Shown one piece after another: positions 33,123 through 42,142 of a stretch of DNA of 44,767 nt. Where the stretch lies: positions 1 through 44,767 of the forward strand of contig CAIMWN010000259.1 in assembly GCA_903845155.1 (NCBI GenBank), in the 5' to 3' direction. The translations under genes were made by a program, and so were the position numbers. This DNA is from Oligoflexia bacterium. GTDB lineage: Bacteria; Bdellovibrionota; UBA1018; CAIMNF01. Position 1 is the stretch's first letter. The number at the start of each line of letters is the position of its first letter. A model generated the notes under the pieces. It made no database searches. It saw nothing but the letters and a program-made list of their open reading frames with translations, and had not been told where the DNA came from.

Positions 33123-34683
33123 AAATAATCCCCGATCTTACCCACTCCAAAAAGTAGGGTTCATAAATACTCAATTGAGAGAGCGGTGTTGCTTCCTTAA
33201 GCGCTAACACGCCACGCCACTCTGGTTCTTCAAACGTCTGTTTCTTCTCAGCCGCATCATACCACACTAATGACTTTTCGGGTACTACCCACTGCATACT
33301 CGGATGAGGCACTAAAATCACGGAATTCAGCTCATTTTCGCTTAAATGCCCGAGCTCCTCAAAGCACGGATTCACCCCTAGAGGAAGACCTTGCTCCCCC
33401 AGGGCGCTTGCCTTTATGCCAGCCCATTCTAATTCTGCCTGTCCTAGTTGTGGGTGATTCGTCTCACGACACCATTGAATTAAGTTTTCACCAAGATCGT
33501 TTAAGGTCCACGACTGAGGAGGAAATTGAGAAAGAGATGCAAACAGGACTTCGGTCCAAGCCTCCTCACCCAAAGCGCCTTTAAGCTTAGGAAAATCGAT
33601 ACTCAAGGCTTCATCTAATCGAATCCAAAATGCATTTTCGTAAAACTCAAAACGAGATTCTGCACTCAAAGGCGGTTGATTTTTAATTCCTGTCATTTGA
33701 AAATCACCAATAAGTGAATCCGCCCAACTTTTCTGCCATGTTTGCTCGTATGGGCTCAATGGTGATTTTTTAAGCACTGTGGAGTGAGGCGTGGGAACAT
33801 CTACGGTGGAAACAGATTCGCTGATCGTCAGACTCTTCATCTTCACGATTTCCTTTTCGAGCTCACTCCATTCTGGAATCTTGCCGTCACGCTCAATCAT
33901 TGCACTTGCATGACCATACTGCTCGCCGTACCAACGAAATAAATTCCACACTTCATCTCTCACAGGATGGTCATGAGTATCAATCAGGAAGCCATTTATT
34001 TCAGTATGCCCTGCCAGATGTATTTGTCCGACTCGCCAGTGCGGAAGTTGGGATAGCAAAGCTCGCGGGTCAAAATCGTGATTCCTCGCACTGACGTATA
34101 CATTATTAATATCCAGCAAAAGGCCGCAGTCCGCTTGCGTTGCCACTTCTATCAAGAACTCAGCTTCGCTCATTTGTGATGAGTCAAAAGTGAGATAGCT
34201 TGAAACATTCTCAATCAAAATCCTACGTTTTAAGAAATCTTGTACTTGGATAATTTTACGCGCGACATGATTGACGAGGGTTGGTGTATAAGGAAGTGGA
34301 TTCAAATCGTGAGTTTGAATGCCATGGACTCTCGTCCAGCAAAGATGATCGGAAACGACAATGGGTTCAACTTGATCGATGAGGGCTTTCCATTTTTTTA
34401 AGTATTCAGCATCCAGGTCGTGAGCAGAGCCTAAACTAAGGGATACGCCGTGAAGGGCAATCGCATAGTTTTCTCTGAGCCTCATTAAGTTTTTAAGAGG
34501 CTGAGGGTGATGAAATAACTCTCCACCCATAAAGTTTTCAGCAATAACTTCCACCCAATCAACCACCTTTGGCCTGGTCTCCGGATTCAAGAATACCGGA
34601 TAATGCTTGGGCCTGAGCCCCACTCCCACACCGTAATTCTTGAATAAGCTTCTTTTTTCCACCATTTGGTATTCATTTATCAT
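33094..34683 (-). CDS. bufB: Fused MNIO maturase (DUF692, BufB-like) and DUF2063 partner (BufC-like)
   Basis: 529 residues from the ATG at 34683; an ATG at 34665 is an alternative. Residues about 17-285 are a DUF692/MNIO multinuclear iron oxidase on a TIM barrel. Putative metal ligands in conserved settings are [51 protein letters not shown] and MIERDG. A linker then leads to about 310-525, a DUF2063-type domain ([31 protein letters not shown]). In described bufferin systems these are two proteins, BufB and BufC; MNIO enzymes oxidise Cys residues of a short precursor to thiooxazole-type copper ligands. Here they are joined, and the precursor gene lies directly upstream. No clear ribosome site precedes either start, and a terminator abuts it. 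Confidence 0.85.
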   Translation of the reverse strand: MINEYQMVEKRSLFKNYGVGVGLRPKHYPVFLNPETRPKVVDWVEVIAENFMGGELFHHPQPLKNLMRLRENYAIALHGVSLSLGSAHDLDAEYLKKWKALIDQVEPIVVSDHLCWTRVHGIQTHDLNPLPYTPTLVNHVARKIIQVQDFLKRRILIENVSSYLTFDSSQMSEAEFLIEVATQADCGLLLDINNVYVSARNHDFDPRALLSQLPHWRVGQIHLAGHTEINGFLIDTHDHPVRDEVWNLFRWYGEQYGHASAMIERDGKIPEWSELEKEIVKMKSLTISESVSTVDVPTPHSTVLKKSPLSPYEQTWQKSWADSLIGDFQMTGIKNQPPLSAESRFEFYENAFWIRLDEALSIDFPKLKGALGEEAWTEVLFASLSQFPPQSWTLNDLGENLIQWCRETNHPQLGQAELEWAGIKASALGEQGLPLGVNPCFEELGHLSENELNSVILVPHPSMQWVVPEKSLVWYDAAEKKQTFEEPEWRGVLALKEATPLSQLSIYEPYFLEWVRSGIICGWKKNAST

Positions 34684-34684
34684 C

Positions 34685-34719
34685 AAAAAAGGGCAAAGTG
34701 AACTGAATCACTTTGCCCT
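34685..34719 (-). terminator. Intrinsic terminator between the precursor and the MNIO fusion gene
   Basis: On the minus strand an 11-bp perfect stem (34709-34719 with 34690-34700) with an 8-base loop is followed by six T (34685-34690). The MNIO ATG begins two bases later at 34683. Most transcripts from the precursor promoter should stop here, and the rest read through into the enzyme operon. This would give much more precursor than maturase. Confidence 0.85.
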
Positions 34720-34749
34720 CATATTTAATTCCTAAGAATGAAACAAAAA

Positions 34750-35016
34750 TTATTTAGTTGCAGGAGCTGGAGCAGCTGCATCTGTTTTTGCTGCTGGAGC
34801 TGCTTTTTTATCAGCCTTTTTGCCTTTCGCTTTTTTGCCCTTCATGTTCATTTTGCCATCACAGCCGCCCTTACCGTTGCAAGAATCTTTAGCTGCAGCT
34901 GGTGTTGCTGCCGCTGGAGCTGCTTTTACTGCGTCTTTGTGGTCTTGAGCTTTTGCTACTGAGCCTGCGATTAATCCTGCGATCATTGATGCTGCGAATA
35001 CGTTTTTCATGTTCAT
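34750..35016 (-). CDS. Putative bufferin-type RiPP precursor (BufA-like)
   Basis: 88 residues. A Sec signal peptide (MNMKNVFAASMIAGLIAGSVAKA) is followed by an Ala/Pro-rich spacer. A core with the only two cysteines, DSCNGKGGCDGK (45-55, Cys46 and Cys52), comes next, then a very Lys/Ala-rich tail. The CNGKGGC arrangement and the adjacent MNIO gene match the small exported copper-binding bufferin precursors (BufA2-like, with CxGK..C repeats), though this one has a single pair of Cys instead of several. AGAAGGAA precedes the ATG at 35016. It lies 82 bases downstream of the thiolase gene on the same strand. If it is not a RiPP precursor it would be an Ala/Lys-rich exported protein of unknown role. 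Confidence 0.68.
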   Translation of the reverse strand: MNMKNVFAASMIAGLIAGSVAKAQDHKDAVKAAPAAATPAAAKDSCNGKGGCDGKMNMKGKKAKGKKADKKAAPAAKTDAAAPAPATK

Positions 35017-35098
35017 GTTATTTTTCCTTCTTAAGGTTTTGTTTAGAATCTAGAATTCCATCGTTTTTTTAAATCTGCAAGTCTTTTTCAGTGCTGGT

Positions 35099-36301
35099 TT
35101 AGCATTGACGAACAAGTACCGCCACACCTTGACCACCACTCACGCACAAAGTAGCCACTCCAAGTGCACCCGGTTTATTTTTAAGCGTATGAATGAGCGT
35201 CGTTAAAATGCGGGTGCCCGTTGCACCAATCGGGTGACCAATCGCAATTGCGCCCCCTCGTGGATTGAGCTTTTCTGCAGGGATTTTCAGCTCCCGATTG
35301 CATGCAATCACTTGAGCCGCAAATGCTTCGTTTAGCTCCACCGATTCTAAATCGAGTACAGTGAGACCTTGTCTTGCCAGCATCTTTCTTACCGCATCTA
35401 CGGGACCCAGGCCCATCAACTTCGGATCGAGAGCGACCATTTCATAATCGAGTAACTCCACTTCACTGGTCGATTGCTTCGTACCACACACTTGCAAAAA
35501 TGCAGCTCCATCCGTCACACCACTCGCATTTCCTGCAGTGACCGTTCCCGCTTCTTTATCAAATACAGGGGGAAGCTTCGCGAGACTTTCGAGAGTAGTT
35601 TGAGATCGACGGTGCTCATCATCCTTCAGGCTCGGATTTTTTTCATCGCCCGTAATTTCAAAAGTTTCTGCCGCAAACAGGCCGCTTTTCCACGAATTTT
35701 CAGCACGCAATTGCGACTGGAGCGCATATTCATCTTGCTCTGATCTTGAGATTTTAAGATCACGCGCCAAGTAAGAATCAACGGTAGCACCCATCAGCAT
35801 CTTCGCCATCGGACAAAGAAAACCGTCTTGAGTCATGCCATCGATCATCTCCGTGTTTCCCATTCGCAAACCCCACCGCCCCTGCATCAGAAGATATGGC
35901 GTGTTCGACATACTCTCGACCCCACCTGCGTAAATGGAAGTGGCGCGACCAAGCGCGATTTTTTCCGCCGCTGAAATCACTGACGCCAAACCGGAAGCAC
36001 AAGCTTGATTAAAAGTGATGGCTGGAACCGATTCTGGGAGACCTGCAAAAATGGTGGCCTGACGAGCAGGATTGGGACGGGCCCCGGCTTGCCTTGCTTG
36101 TCCCAAAAACACAAAGTCAGCTAGGGAAGAAGCAGGTCCGCGCCCGCCGAGTGACGCACGGCGCATACTTTCCTTCAGCGCAAGACTTGCAAGTTCGCCT
36201 GCCTGTAGGCGTTTTAAGGTACCGCCGAATTTTCCAATGGGAGTACGGGTAGATGCGCCTAAAAAGATCGGTTTTGGAAATGCAGATTGAATTTTTGCCA
36301 T
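35099..36301 (-). CDS. Thiolase (acetyl-CoA acetyltransferase family)
   Basis: 400 residues, joining or cleaving acyl-CoA at the beta-keto position. The nucleophile is Cys101 (NQACASGLA), NEAFAAQ lies at 324-330, His356 is in IAIGHPIGATG, and the second Cys, Cys386, is in CVSGGQG. Length and motifs fit either a biosynthetic acetoacetyl-CoA thiolase or a degradative acyl-CoA thiolase. No hydroxyacyl-CoA dehydrogenase or CoA-transferase gene is nearby to decide. The start is 14 bases from the divergent MFS gene start. Confidence 0.93.
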   Translation of the reverse strand: MAKIQSAFPKPIFLGASTRTPIGKFGGTLKRLQAGELASLALKESMRRASLGGRGPASSLADFVFLGQARQAGARPNPARQATIFAGLPESVPAITFNQACASGLASVISAAEKIALGRATSIYAGGVESMSNTPYLLMQGRWGLRMGNTEMIDGMTQDGFLCPMAKMLMGATVDSYLARDLKISRSEQDEYALQSQLRAENSWKSGLFAAETFEITGDEKNPSLKDDEHRRSQTTLESLAKLPPVFDKEAGTVTAGNASGVTDGAAFLQVCGTKQSTSEVELLDYEMVALDPKLMGLGPVDAVRKMLARQGLTVLDLESVELNEAFAAQVIACNRELKIPAEKLNPRGGAIAIGHPIGATGTRILTTLIHTLKNKPGALGVATLCVSGGQGVAVLVRQC

Positions 36302-36315
36302 GTATACTAATTATC

Positions 36316-37572
36316 ATGCCCGATCCCACACTACAACCTCTCGAAGAACCCTATCGGGCTCGCGAAAATGCGCTTCGAGAACTTTCGCCTCAGCGCAAAA
36401 AATGGATTGTGGTCGTGCTTGCAATGCTCATGTTCACCAACACGATGGACTTCATGGTTCTCATGCCACTCGGACCGAAGCTCATGAGTTTGTTTCAAAT
36501 CAATCCCCAACAATTTTCATTTCTCGTTTCTATCTACTCCCTCACCGCAGGAATTTTTGGATTCTTGGGTTCACTGATTTTTGATCGACTCGACCGTAAG
36601 CATGCACTCATTGGCTCGTACCTTGGTTTCCTCATCGGTACGCTTTGCTGTGCACTTGCCCCTAATTATTTATTTCTTTTAATTGCCCGTGCGGTTTCGG
36701 GGGCATTTGGTGGCCTGCTTTCTGGAATCAGCTTTGCCATCATTGGCGATGTGTTTTCACTTCATGAACGGGGTGGCGCTACTGGCCGCCTCATGACTTC
36801 ATTTTCACTCGCCGCCATCGTGGGCGTACCTGCAGGATTAATTCTCGCCAATCAATTTGGGTGGCACGCCCCCTTCATTACCATTGTGAGTATTGGAATC
36901 GGCACGCTCATTCTCGTTTCTAAATATGTACCCAACGTAACCACTCACTTAAGAAGCCACTATTCAGGCATCTTTTCAGGGGTTACTGAAAATCTCGCTG
37001 ATCCGAATTCCCGAAAAGCACTCCTCACGACTTTTCTCATGATGCTTTCCCAATTCATGGTGATTCCATTTATCAGTCCGTATATTGTTTCGAACACAGG
37101 ATTTCCTGAGAATCATTTACCTCTCGTCTATTTGCTAGGAGGAACTCTCACCGCATTTAGTGGGCCCTATATGGGGAGACTTTGTGATCGATTCAGAGCC
37201 CGTACTGTTTTTAACAAAACCGGATTATTATTTTTAATTCCTATTTTTGTCATTACTCATGTGGGTCATGTGAGTTTATATTTAGTCCTCACTGCTACCA
37301 CTCTCTTTTTTGTACTATCAAATGCGAGAATGATTCCTGCAATGACCATGATTTCTTCCAGCATTCCTCCGTCCCGACGCGGTAGTTTTTTAAGTTTAAA
37401 CTCCTGCATTCAACAACTGGGCGCTGCATCTGCTTCATTTATGGGAGGCTGGGTCGTAATGCAATTACCTGGTAGCATTGAAATCACTGGATTTTCACAT
37501 ACCGCCTACCTCTCAGCTCTCTTTGGCATTCTCGCCTATCTCATCGGCAAACGCATCCAAATGATTGCATAG
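36316..37572 (+). CDS. MFS transporter
   Basis: 418 residues, predicted 12 membrane helices starting at WIVVVLAMLMFTNTMDFMVL. A motif A-like loop (FDRLDRKHALIGSYL) follows TM2, and PYMGRLCDRF in the second half is its counterpart. The family pattern is drug-proton antiport/sugar-efflux type; the substrate is unknown. The ATG at 36316 is chosen because an earlier frame start at 36253 lies inside the thiolase coding region and adds an irrelevant extension. TATACT at 36303-36308 ends 7 bases before this ATG, so a leaderless or very short leader mRNA is possible, though I saw no matching -35. A 13-base sequence at its 3' end is repeated downstream. Confidence 0.88.
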   Translation: MPDPTLQPLEEPYRARENALRELSPQRKKWIVVVLAMLMFTNTMDFMVLMPLGPKLMSLFQINPQQFSFLVSIYSLTAGIFGFLGSLIFDRLDRKHALIGSYLGFLIGTLCCALAPNYLFLLIARAVSGAFGGLLSGISFAIIGDVFSLHERGGATGRLMTSFSLAAIVGVPAGLILANQFGWHAPFITIVSIGIGTLILVSKYVPNVTTHLRSHYSGIFSGVTENLADPNSRKALLTTFLMMLSQFMVIPFISPYIVSNTGFPENHLPLVYLLGGTLTAFSGPYMGRLCDRFRARTVFNKTGLLFLIPIFVITHVGHVSLYLVLTATTLFFVLSNARMIPAMTMISSSIPPSRRGSFLSLNSCIQQLGAASASFMGGWVVMQLPGSIEITGFSHTAYLSALFGILAYLIGKRIQMIA

Positions 37573-37595
37573 TATTCCCATACAAATGATTGCAT
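37558..37595 (+). repeat. 13-bp direct repeat at the end of the MFS gene
   Basis: CAAATGATTGCAT occurs at 37558-37570 and again at 37583-37595, 25 bases apart. The first copy runs into the MFS stop codon, the second lies in the intergenic space before the aminotransferase. It may be a small slippage duplication or a pair of binding sites. Confidence 0.6.
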
Positions 37596-37644
37596 CAGGG
37601 CTGTTTTCGCGGTTTAATTTCAATATGTTTATGAGGACGCTTCC

Positions 37645-39021
37645 ATGAAAACTATCCACTACCCCGAGGGTAATGTCTTACTTCGCAACCTCTCCAAAGC
37701 CTATCCTGTTTGTACCCATGGCAAGGGAGTAAACCTATTTGATACTCAAGGTAAAAAATATTTTGATGCTTCGGGTGGAGCGCTCGTCACCAATCTCGGC
37801 CATGGCAATGAAGAACTAGCTGCTGCTATTTTTGAACAAATTAAAAAAGTGGCCTATGTGAACGGCACACAGTTTACTACGCAAATCATGGAAGATGCAG
37901 CAGCACTGCTCGCCGAAAAAGCAGCACCACTCGGCTTAAACAAAGTCGCACTTCTTTCCTCAGGGTCCGAAGCAGTAGAGGCCGCCATTAAATTTGCTCG
38001 ACAACTTTGGGTAGACCGCGGATTTCCAAATAAACACAAACTGATTTCCCGGACTCCCGGCTATCATGGAAATACACTATACGCGCTCTCGGCTTCGGGG
38101 CGCCCTCACTATAAAAAAGTGTATGGTCCACTGATTTCATCAGTTCTTACTGTTTCTGCACCTTATGGCTACCGTGCTCCTTTCACTCAAAGCACTGAAA
38201 CTTACGATGAGATTCTCACCGAGTATCACGCAAAGGGTGCTGATTACTATGCACAGGAATTGGAAACACTCATCGAAAAAGAAGGGGCCAGAACGATTAG
38301 CGCCTTTATTTTTGAACCCGTGAGTGGTTCATCTACTGGCGCATGGGTTCCACCCCAAGGTTATTTCAAACGCGTGCAGGAAATCTGCAAAAAGAACGAC
38401 ATCCTGATGATTGCCGATGAAGTGATGTGCGGAGCGGGACGAACCGGAAAATTTTTCGCAAGCGAACATTATGGATTGAAACCTGATATCGCGGTCCTCG
38501 GAAAAGGGATCAATGCTGGAATGCTTCCAGCCTCAGCGGTAATGGTAAAACAAAGTGATGTGGATCAAATGAAACGCGCCAGCGGTGGCTTTATGCATGC
38601 TCAAACTTACATGCAAGTGCCTTCGCTCGCCGCTACGGTGCATGCAGTTTTAAAATTCCTAAACACCCATGCAGTGCTTGAAAAATCCCACGCGGTTTCT
38701 GAATATTGGTTACAAGAATTGAAGCGAAATATACTTCCACTCCATTACGTCGGTTGCGTTACCGGCATTGGCCATATGGCTGGTGTGGAGTTTGTGCAAG
38801 ACAAAACTACCCGAGCCCCCTTCCCTATCTCTAAAAAATTCGCAGCTAAATTCGCTCAGCACGCTCAAGACCAGGGAATTATTCTTTGGCCAAATTATGG
38901 TCAAGCCGATGGCGTGAATGGTGACCTCATCATCATGGGGCCATCGCTCCTCATGACTAAGCCCGAGGCAGATGAATGCATTGGACTCTTAAAAAATGCG
39001 ATTGAAACTTTTAATATATGA
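37645..39021 (+). CDS. Class III PLP-dependent aminotransferase
   Basis: 458 residues of fold-type I, of the ornithine/omega-amino acid aminotransferase group. FDASGGALVTNLGHG (47-61) is the substrate entry region, SSGSEAVEAAIKFARQ binds the PLP phosphate, FIFEPVSGSS is next, DEVMCGAGRTGKFFA holds the PLP-pairing Asp, and VLGKGINAGMLP gives the Schiff-base Lys287. The exact donor and acceptor cannot be read from motifs. GAGGA precedes the ATG. The next gene's ATG overlaps its stop by 4 bases, so aminotransferase and carbonic anhydrase are translated together. Confidence 0.9.
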   Translation: MKTIHYPEGNVLLRNLSKAYPVCTHGKGVNLFDTQGKKYFDASGGALVTNLGHGNEELAAAIFEQIKKVAYVNGTQFTTQIMEDAAALLAEKAAPLGLNKVALLSSGSEAVEAAIKFARQLWVDRGFPNKHKLISRTPGYHGNTLYALSASGRPHYKKVYGPLISSVLTVSAPYGYRAPFTQSTETYDEILTEYHAKGADYYAQELETLIEKEGARTISAFIFEPVSGSSTGAWVPPQGYFKRVQEICKKNDILMIADEVMCGAGRTGKFFASEHYGLKPDIAVLGKGINAGMLPASAVMVKQSDVDQMKRASGGFMHAQTYMQVPSLAATVHAVLKFLNTHAVLEKSHAVSEYWLQELKRNILPLHYVGCVTGIGHMAGVEFVQDKTTRAPFPISKKFAAKFAQHAQDQGIILWPNYGQADGVNGDLIIMGPSLLMTKPEADECIGLLKNAIETFNI

Positions 39022-39647
39022 AAAAACTCGTTGAAGGTGTCGTTGAATTCAGAAAAAAAGTGCGCCCGCATATGCTGGGGCACTTCGAGAAACTAGCGCT
39101 CGGACAAAGCCCCGACGTGCTCTTGATTACTTGCTCAGATAGCCGCGTTGCAGTAAACGTTTTCGCCTCTACGGACCCGGGCGACCTATTCGTTCTTCGC
39201 AACGTCGGAAACATCATTCCACCGTATGAAGAAGATGCAGCCGAATGTCACTATGCAGGAGCGGCAATTGATTTTGCATTGAAAGCCCTACAAGTGAAAC
39301 ACATCATTATTTGCGGGCACTCTGAGTGCGGAGCCATGATCGCTATTCATCAGGGACTTAAAAAAGTTCAAAGCGAGAACTTGAAAGAGTGGCTCAAATA
39401 CGGCATGGAAAACACACTTCAAGCCGCCGATCATAATTCACTCTCCCAACAAAATGTCCTCTTCCAAATTGAAAATTTAAAGAGCTACCCTGAGGTTCAA
39501 AAAGCACTTAACGCTGGCGCTGTCAAACTTCATGGCTGGTGGTTTGAATTAAAAAAAGCTGACGTTTTTGCCTATTCAGAACAAGATGAGTCCTTCATCC
39601 TGATCGATGAAAACTCACTTCCAAAAATCCTCACTATGATGAGCTAA
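39018..39647 (+). CDS. Beta-class carbonic anhydrase
   Basis: 209 residues interconverting CO2 and bicarbonate. Zinc ligands are Cys39, His101 and Cys104, with the Asp41-Arg43 dyad in ITCSDSRV (37-44) and CGHSECGA (99-106). LFVLRNVGNIIPPY is the family core, and HGWWFELKKADVF near the end is typical. Translation is coupled to the aminotransferase by the overlap at 39018-39021. No bicarbonate transporter lies beside it, so it probably supplies bicarbonate for carboxylases or pH control. Confidence 0.94.
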   Translation: MKKLVEGVVEFRKKVRPHMLGHFEKLALGQSPDVLLITCSDSRVAVNVFASTDPGDLFVLRNVGNIIPPYEEDAAECHYAGAAIDFALKALQVKHIIICGHSECGAMIAIHQGLKKVQSENLKEWLKYGMENTLQAADHNSLSQQNVLFQIENLKSYPEVQKALNAGAVKLHGWWFELKKADVFAYSEQDESFILIDENSLPKILTMMS

Positions 39648-39692
39648 GTACGGTATTTTGCTCCGACAACTATTGCATCTTCATCACTTCTA

Positions 39693-39932
39693 TCAGGGTG
39701 CCCACTTGCTGATCTTCTTTAATTTATCTGAGTTCGCTTTCTTGCTGCCTTTAACCACATCCACCTGCGGTGCGGTTGAGATATCCGGGTTTACGCCACT
39801 GATCGCGTTCCTTGCCACCCGCTGGCGATACTTCGCAGCTAACTCCTTATTGAGTTCATAAAAATACTTCTCCTCTTGCGAGTAGCCATCGTCCTTCAGG
39901 AGATCCTTAATTTCAACTTTACCCTCTGCCAT
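39693..39932 (-). CDS. Small charged hypothetical protein
   Basis: 79 residues. The ATG at 39932 is preferred because a GAGGGTGA ribosome site lies just upstream and a longer frame to 39998 adds nothing recognisable. It is a cytosolic-looking charged protein with one helical stretch (EEKYFYELNKELAAKYRQR) and a basic C-terminus. No family recognised. It is convergent with the carbonic anhydrase gene and divergent from ppk2, with 133 bases to the latter. Confidence 0.62.
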   Translation of the reverse strand: MAEGKVEIKDLLKDDGYSQEEKYFYELNKELAAKYRQRVARNAISGVNPDISTAPQVDVVKGSKKANSDKLKKISKWAP

Positions 39933-40065
39933 AAAATCACCCTCTTCCTCGCTGAACCTAGGAACACCCTTTATCCTGCATAAATTACGCCACCTCACCA
40001 GGGCGATTCAGCCAAATTTAAACCAAACTCAGGGAAAAAATGCCCCACCATCTCCAACTAGGAGC

Positions 40066-40974
40066 ATGAAAGCAATTGTGCTAGCGTGGAATGAACCTAT
40101 GAGTAAAAATAAAGTGAATTATTTTGAGATCAATTCTAACAAACGTCTCAGACTATCTGATATTCCGGTCACTGCAAAACCGGCTTACAAATCAGACGAG
40201 AAATACAATGAATTACTCCTTACCAATCACGCACTCATTGAAGAGTCACAAATACTTTTGTACGCAGAACATCAGAAATCTCTCATTATTATATTTCAAG
40301 GGATGGATACTTCAGGAAAAGACGGTGCAATCAAACACGTCATGTCAGGGGTAAATCCACAGGGCTGCTCGGTGATGAGCTTTAAGGCTCCTTCAACGGT
40401 AGACCTAGAGCACGATTTTCTTTGGCGCACCAATCATGCGTTACCTGCACACGGTCAAATTGGAATCTTCAACCGCTCTTATTACGAGGAAGCACTCGTT
40501 ACCCGCGTTCACCCTGAGCTTTTAGATGCGGAAAAACTGCCCACTTCCAACAAATACGATAGGAAATTCTGGAAGAATCGTTTTTCTGACATCGAAAATT
40601 ATGAAAGTTACTTAGGGAGACAGGGCTACGAAATCATTAAAATTTTTATCCACATTTCTAAAACGGAACAAAAAAAACGCCTCCTCGATCGCTTCCAAAA
40701 TCCGAAGAAATTATGGAAAATCTCTAGCAGCGATATCCGCGAGCGAAAATTTTGGAAAGAATATCAAAGTGCCTATGAACAATGCATTCAGAACACTGCG
40801 ACTCAAAATTGCCCTTGGTACATCGTGCCCGGCGACGACAAAAGGAATGCACGGCTCATCATTTCTCAAATCCTGGTTGACCGCTTTAAGCAAATGGATC
40901 TTCGGTACCCCGAATTAAAACCCGAAGAAAAAAGAAAACTCAAGGCTCTCAAGGCACTTTTAGCAAAAGACTAG
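40066..40974 (+). CDS. ppk2: Polyphosphate kinase 2 family protein
   Basis: 302 residues that phosphorylate nucleotides with polyphosphate (or make polyphosphate from nucleotide triphosphates). Walker A is GMDTSGKDG (79-87), followed by HVMSGVNPQGCSVMSFKAPS (91-110) and the Walker B/lid part GIFNRSYYEEALVTRVHP (133-150). A lid-like helix contains IRERKFWKEYQSAYEQ. The length and QGMDTSGKDG fit single-domain PPK2; class I, II or III, and hence AMP/ADP preference, is not decided here. The ATG at 40066 has a GGAG very close to it, and an ATG at 40099 is a reasonable alternative. It is monocistronic. Confidence 0.92.
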   Translation: MKAIVLAWNEPMSKNKVNYFEINSNKRLRLSDIPVTAKPAYKSDEKYNELLLTNHALIEESQILLYAEHQKSLIIIFQGMDTSGKDGAIKHVMSGVNPQGCSVMSFKAPSTVDLEHDFLWRTNHALPAHGQIGIFNRSYYEEALVTRVHPELLDAEKLPTSNKYDRKFWKNRFSDIENYESYLGRQGYEIIKIFIHISKTEQKKRLLDRFQNPKKLWKISSSDIRERKFWKEYQSAYEQCIQNTATQNCPWYIVPGDDKRNARLIISQILVDRFKQMDLRYPELKPEEKRKLKALKALLAKD

Positions 40975-41011
40975 GTGGCCGCTAACAGCTTAGGATCAGT
41001 GTTCGTTTAAT

Positions 41012-41992
41012 TTAATAAATGCGCTTACCGAGTGCCGATGCGACTAACTCTAAGCCAATTTCAACGGTAAGGTTTTTCTCAGAACGCAAAGCCGGGTCAA
41101 GGTAACCCAGTCGCGGATTGATCTCCACCAAATCCATTCCTACTAACTGTTTCGTTTCAGCAAGTGTTTCAGCAATGTAATGGGCTTCACGGTAATTGAG
41201 CCCCCCCCGAACCTTGGTGCCCGTGCTTGGTGCAAAATGCGGGTCGATTGCATCAATGTCATAACTCAAATGTAGAGGACGATTTCCACTCTTAAAAAGA
41301 ATGTCTTTTGCCTTTTCCATAATCACACCAATTCCATCGCGATCAATTTCGGTCATCGAAAAAACATGCACGCCCCACTTTTTCATGAGTAGCTTTTCTT
41401 CTGGATCAATGGAGCGAATTCCAATCAAAACGAGCTGATCCGGACCGAGGAAATTTTTCAACCAATCAAAACTAGGAAGCTGGTATTGCTTCATTAGTCC
41501 TGCAAGGAACGCCAATGGCATCCCATGAATATGGCCACTCGGAGAAGTCGCTGGAGTGTTAAAATCACCATGGGCATCAACCCAAATCACGCCCAAGTCT
41601 GGCCTAGCGAGGAGTGCTCCACCAATTGAACCAATTGCGATACTGTGATCCCCTCCTAATGTGAGCGTAAAAGCCTTTTCGTCGTGCGATTGCTTGGATA
41701 GCACTGCTAAATCGCGGCAGGCTTCACCGAGCTCGAGCGGAAATTTGATGTTGAGACCGGGCTGTCGTGCAGGCACATTTGCTTCAGGTGAATTCCACCT
41801 GAGATGATGGCTATCAATAACTGAGTTTTTTACTACATTCCATCCCAAAGCTTCAACTTGTTGAACCAGTCCATTCGCGATCAGAATTCCAGGGGCTTCA
41901 TCTACGCCTTCGCAGTCCTGCCCGAGCGCAACAGGCGCCTGAATGAGATTGAGGGTATTTCCATTTAAGAATGCTGATTTAGGGTCCGCCAT
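41012..41992 (-). CDS. rocF: Arginase
   Basis: 326 residues from the ATG at 41992; in-frame starts at 42049 (ATG) and 42058 (GTG) would add a hydrophobic extension with no ribosome site. This binuclear-Mn ureohydrolase has GGDHS (first His ligand), VDAHGDFNTPATSPSGHIHG, and SYDIDAIDPHFAPSTGTKVRGG. NLIQAPVALGQDCEGVDEAP at the N-terminus and MDLVEINPRLG near the end favour arginase over agmatinase. It makes ornithine and urea from arginine; no urease is in the window. It converges on ppk2 and is divergent from the large exported protein gene. Confidence 0.88.
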   Translation of the reverse strand: MADPKSAFLNGNTLNLIQAPVALGQDCEGVDEAPGILIANGLVQQVEALGWNVVKNSVIDSHHLRWNSPEANVPARQPGLNIKFPLELGEACRDLAVLSKQSHDEKAFTLTLGGDHSIAIGSIGGALLARPDLGVIWVDAHGDFNTPATSPSGHIHGMPLAFLAGLMKQYQLPSFDWLKNFLGPDQLVLIGIRSIDPEEKLLMKKWGVHVFSMTEIDRDGIGVIMEKAKDILFKSGNRPLHLSYDIDAIDPHFAPSTGTKVRGGLNYREAHYIAETLAETKQLVGMDLVEINPRLGYLDPALRSEKNLTVEIGLELVASALGKRIY

Positions 41993-42142
41993 AGCCCGAT
42001 TATGGTGATGAAAACCGAGCTTGAATAGGAAAAAATAAACGATTTTCATTGAGTGCACTTAAATAATCATTTCAATCTCATCCAATCAGCACTAGTCGTT
42101 GGAACCACAGCGAAATTGTGCTATCGTCCACCACAGAATTTA

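Noticed and set aside
34738-34962. A plus-strand frame rich in cysteine opposite the precursor gene, which looks like a Cys-rich peptide
   Set aside because: It is the complement of GCT/GCA alanine codons in the Ala-rich precursor. It has no ribosome site, and the minus-strand gene has a signal peptide and a good one.
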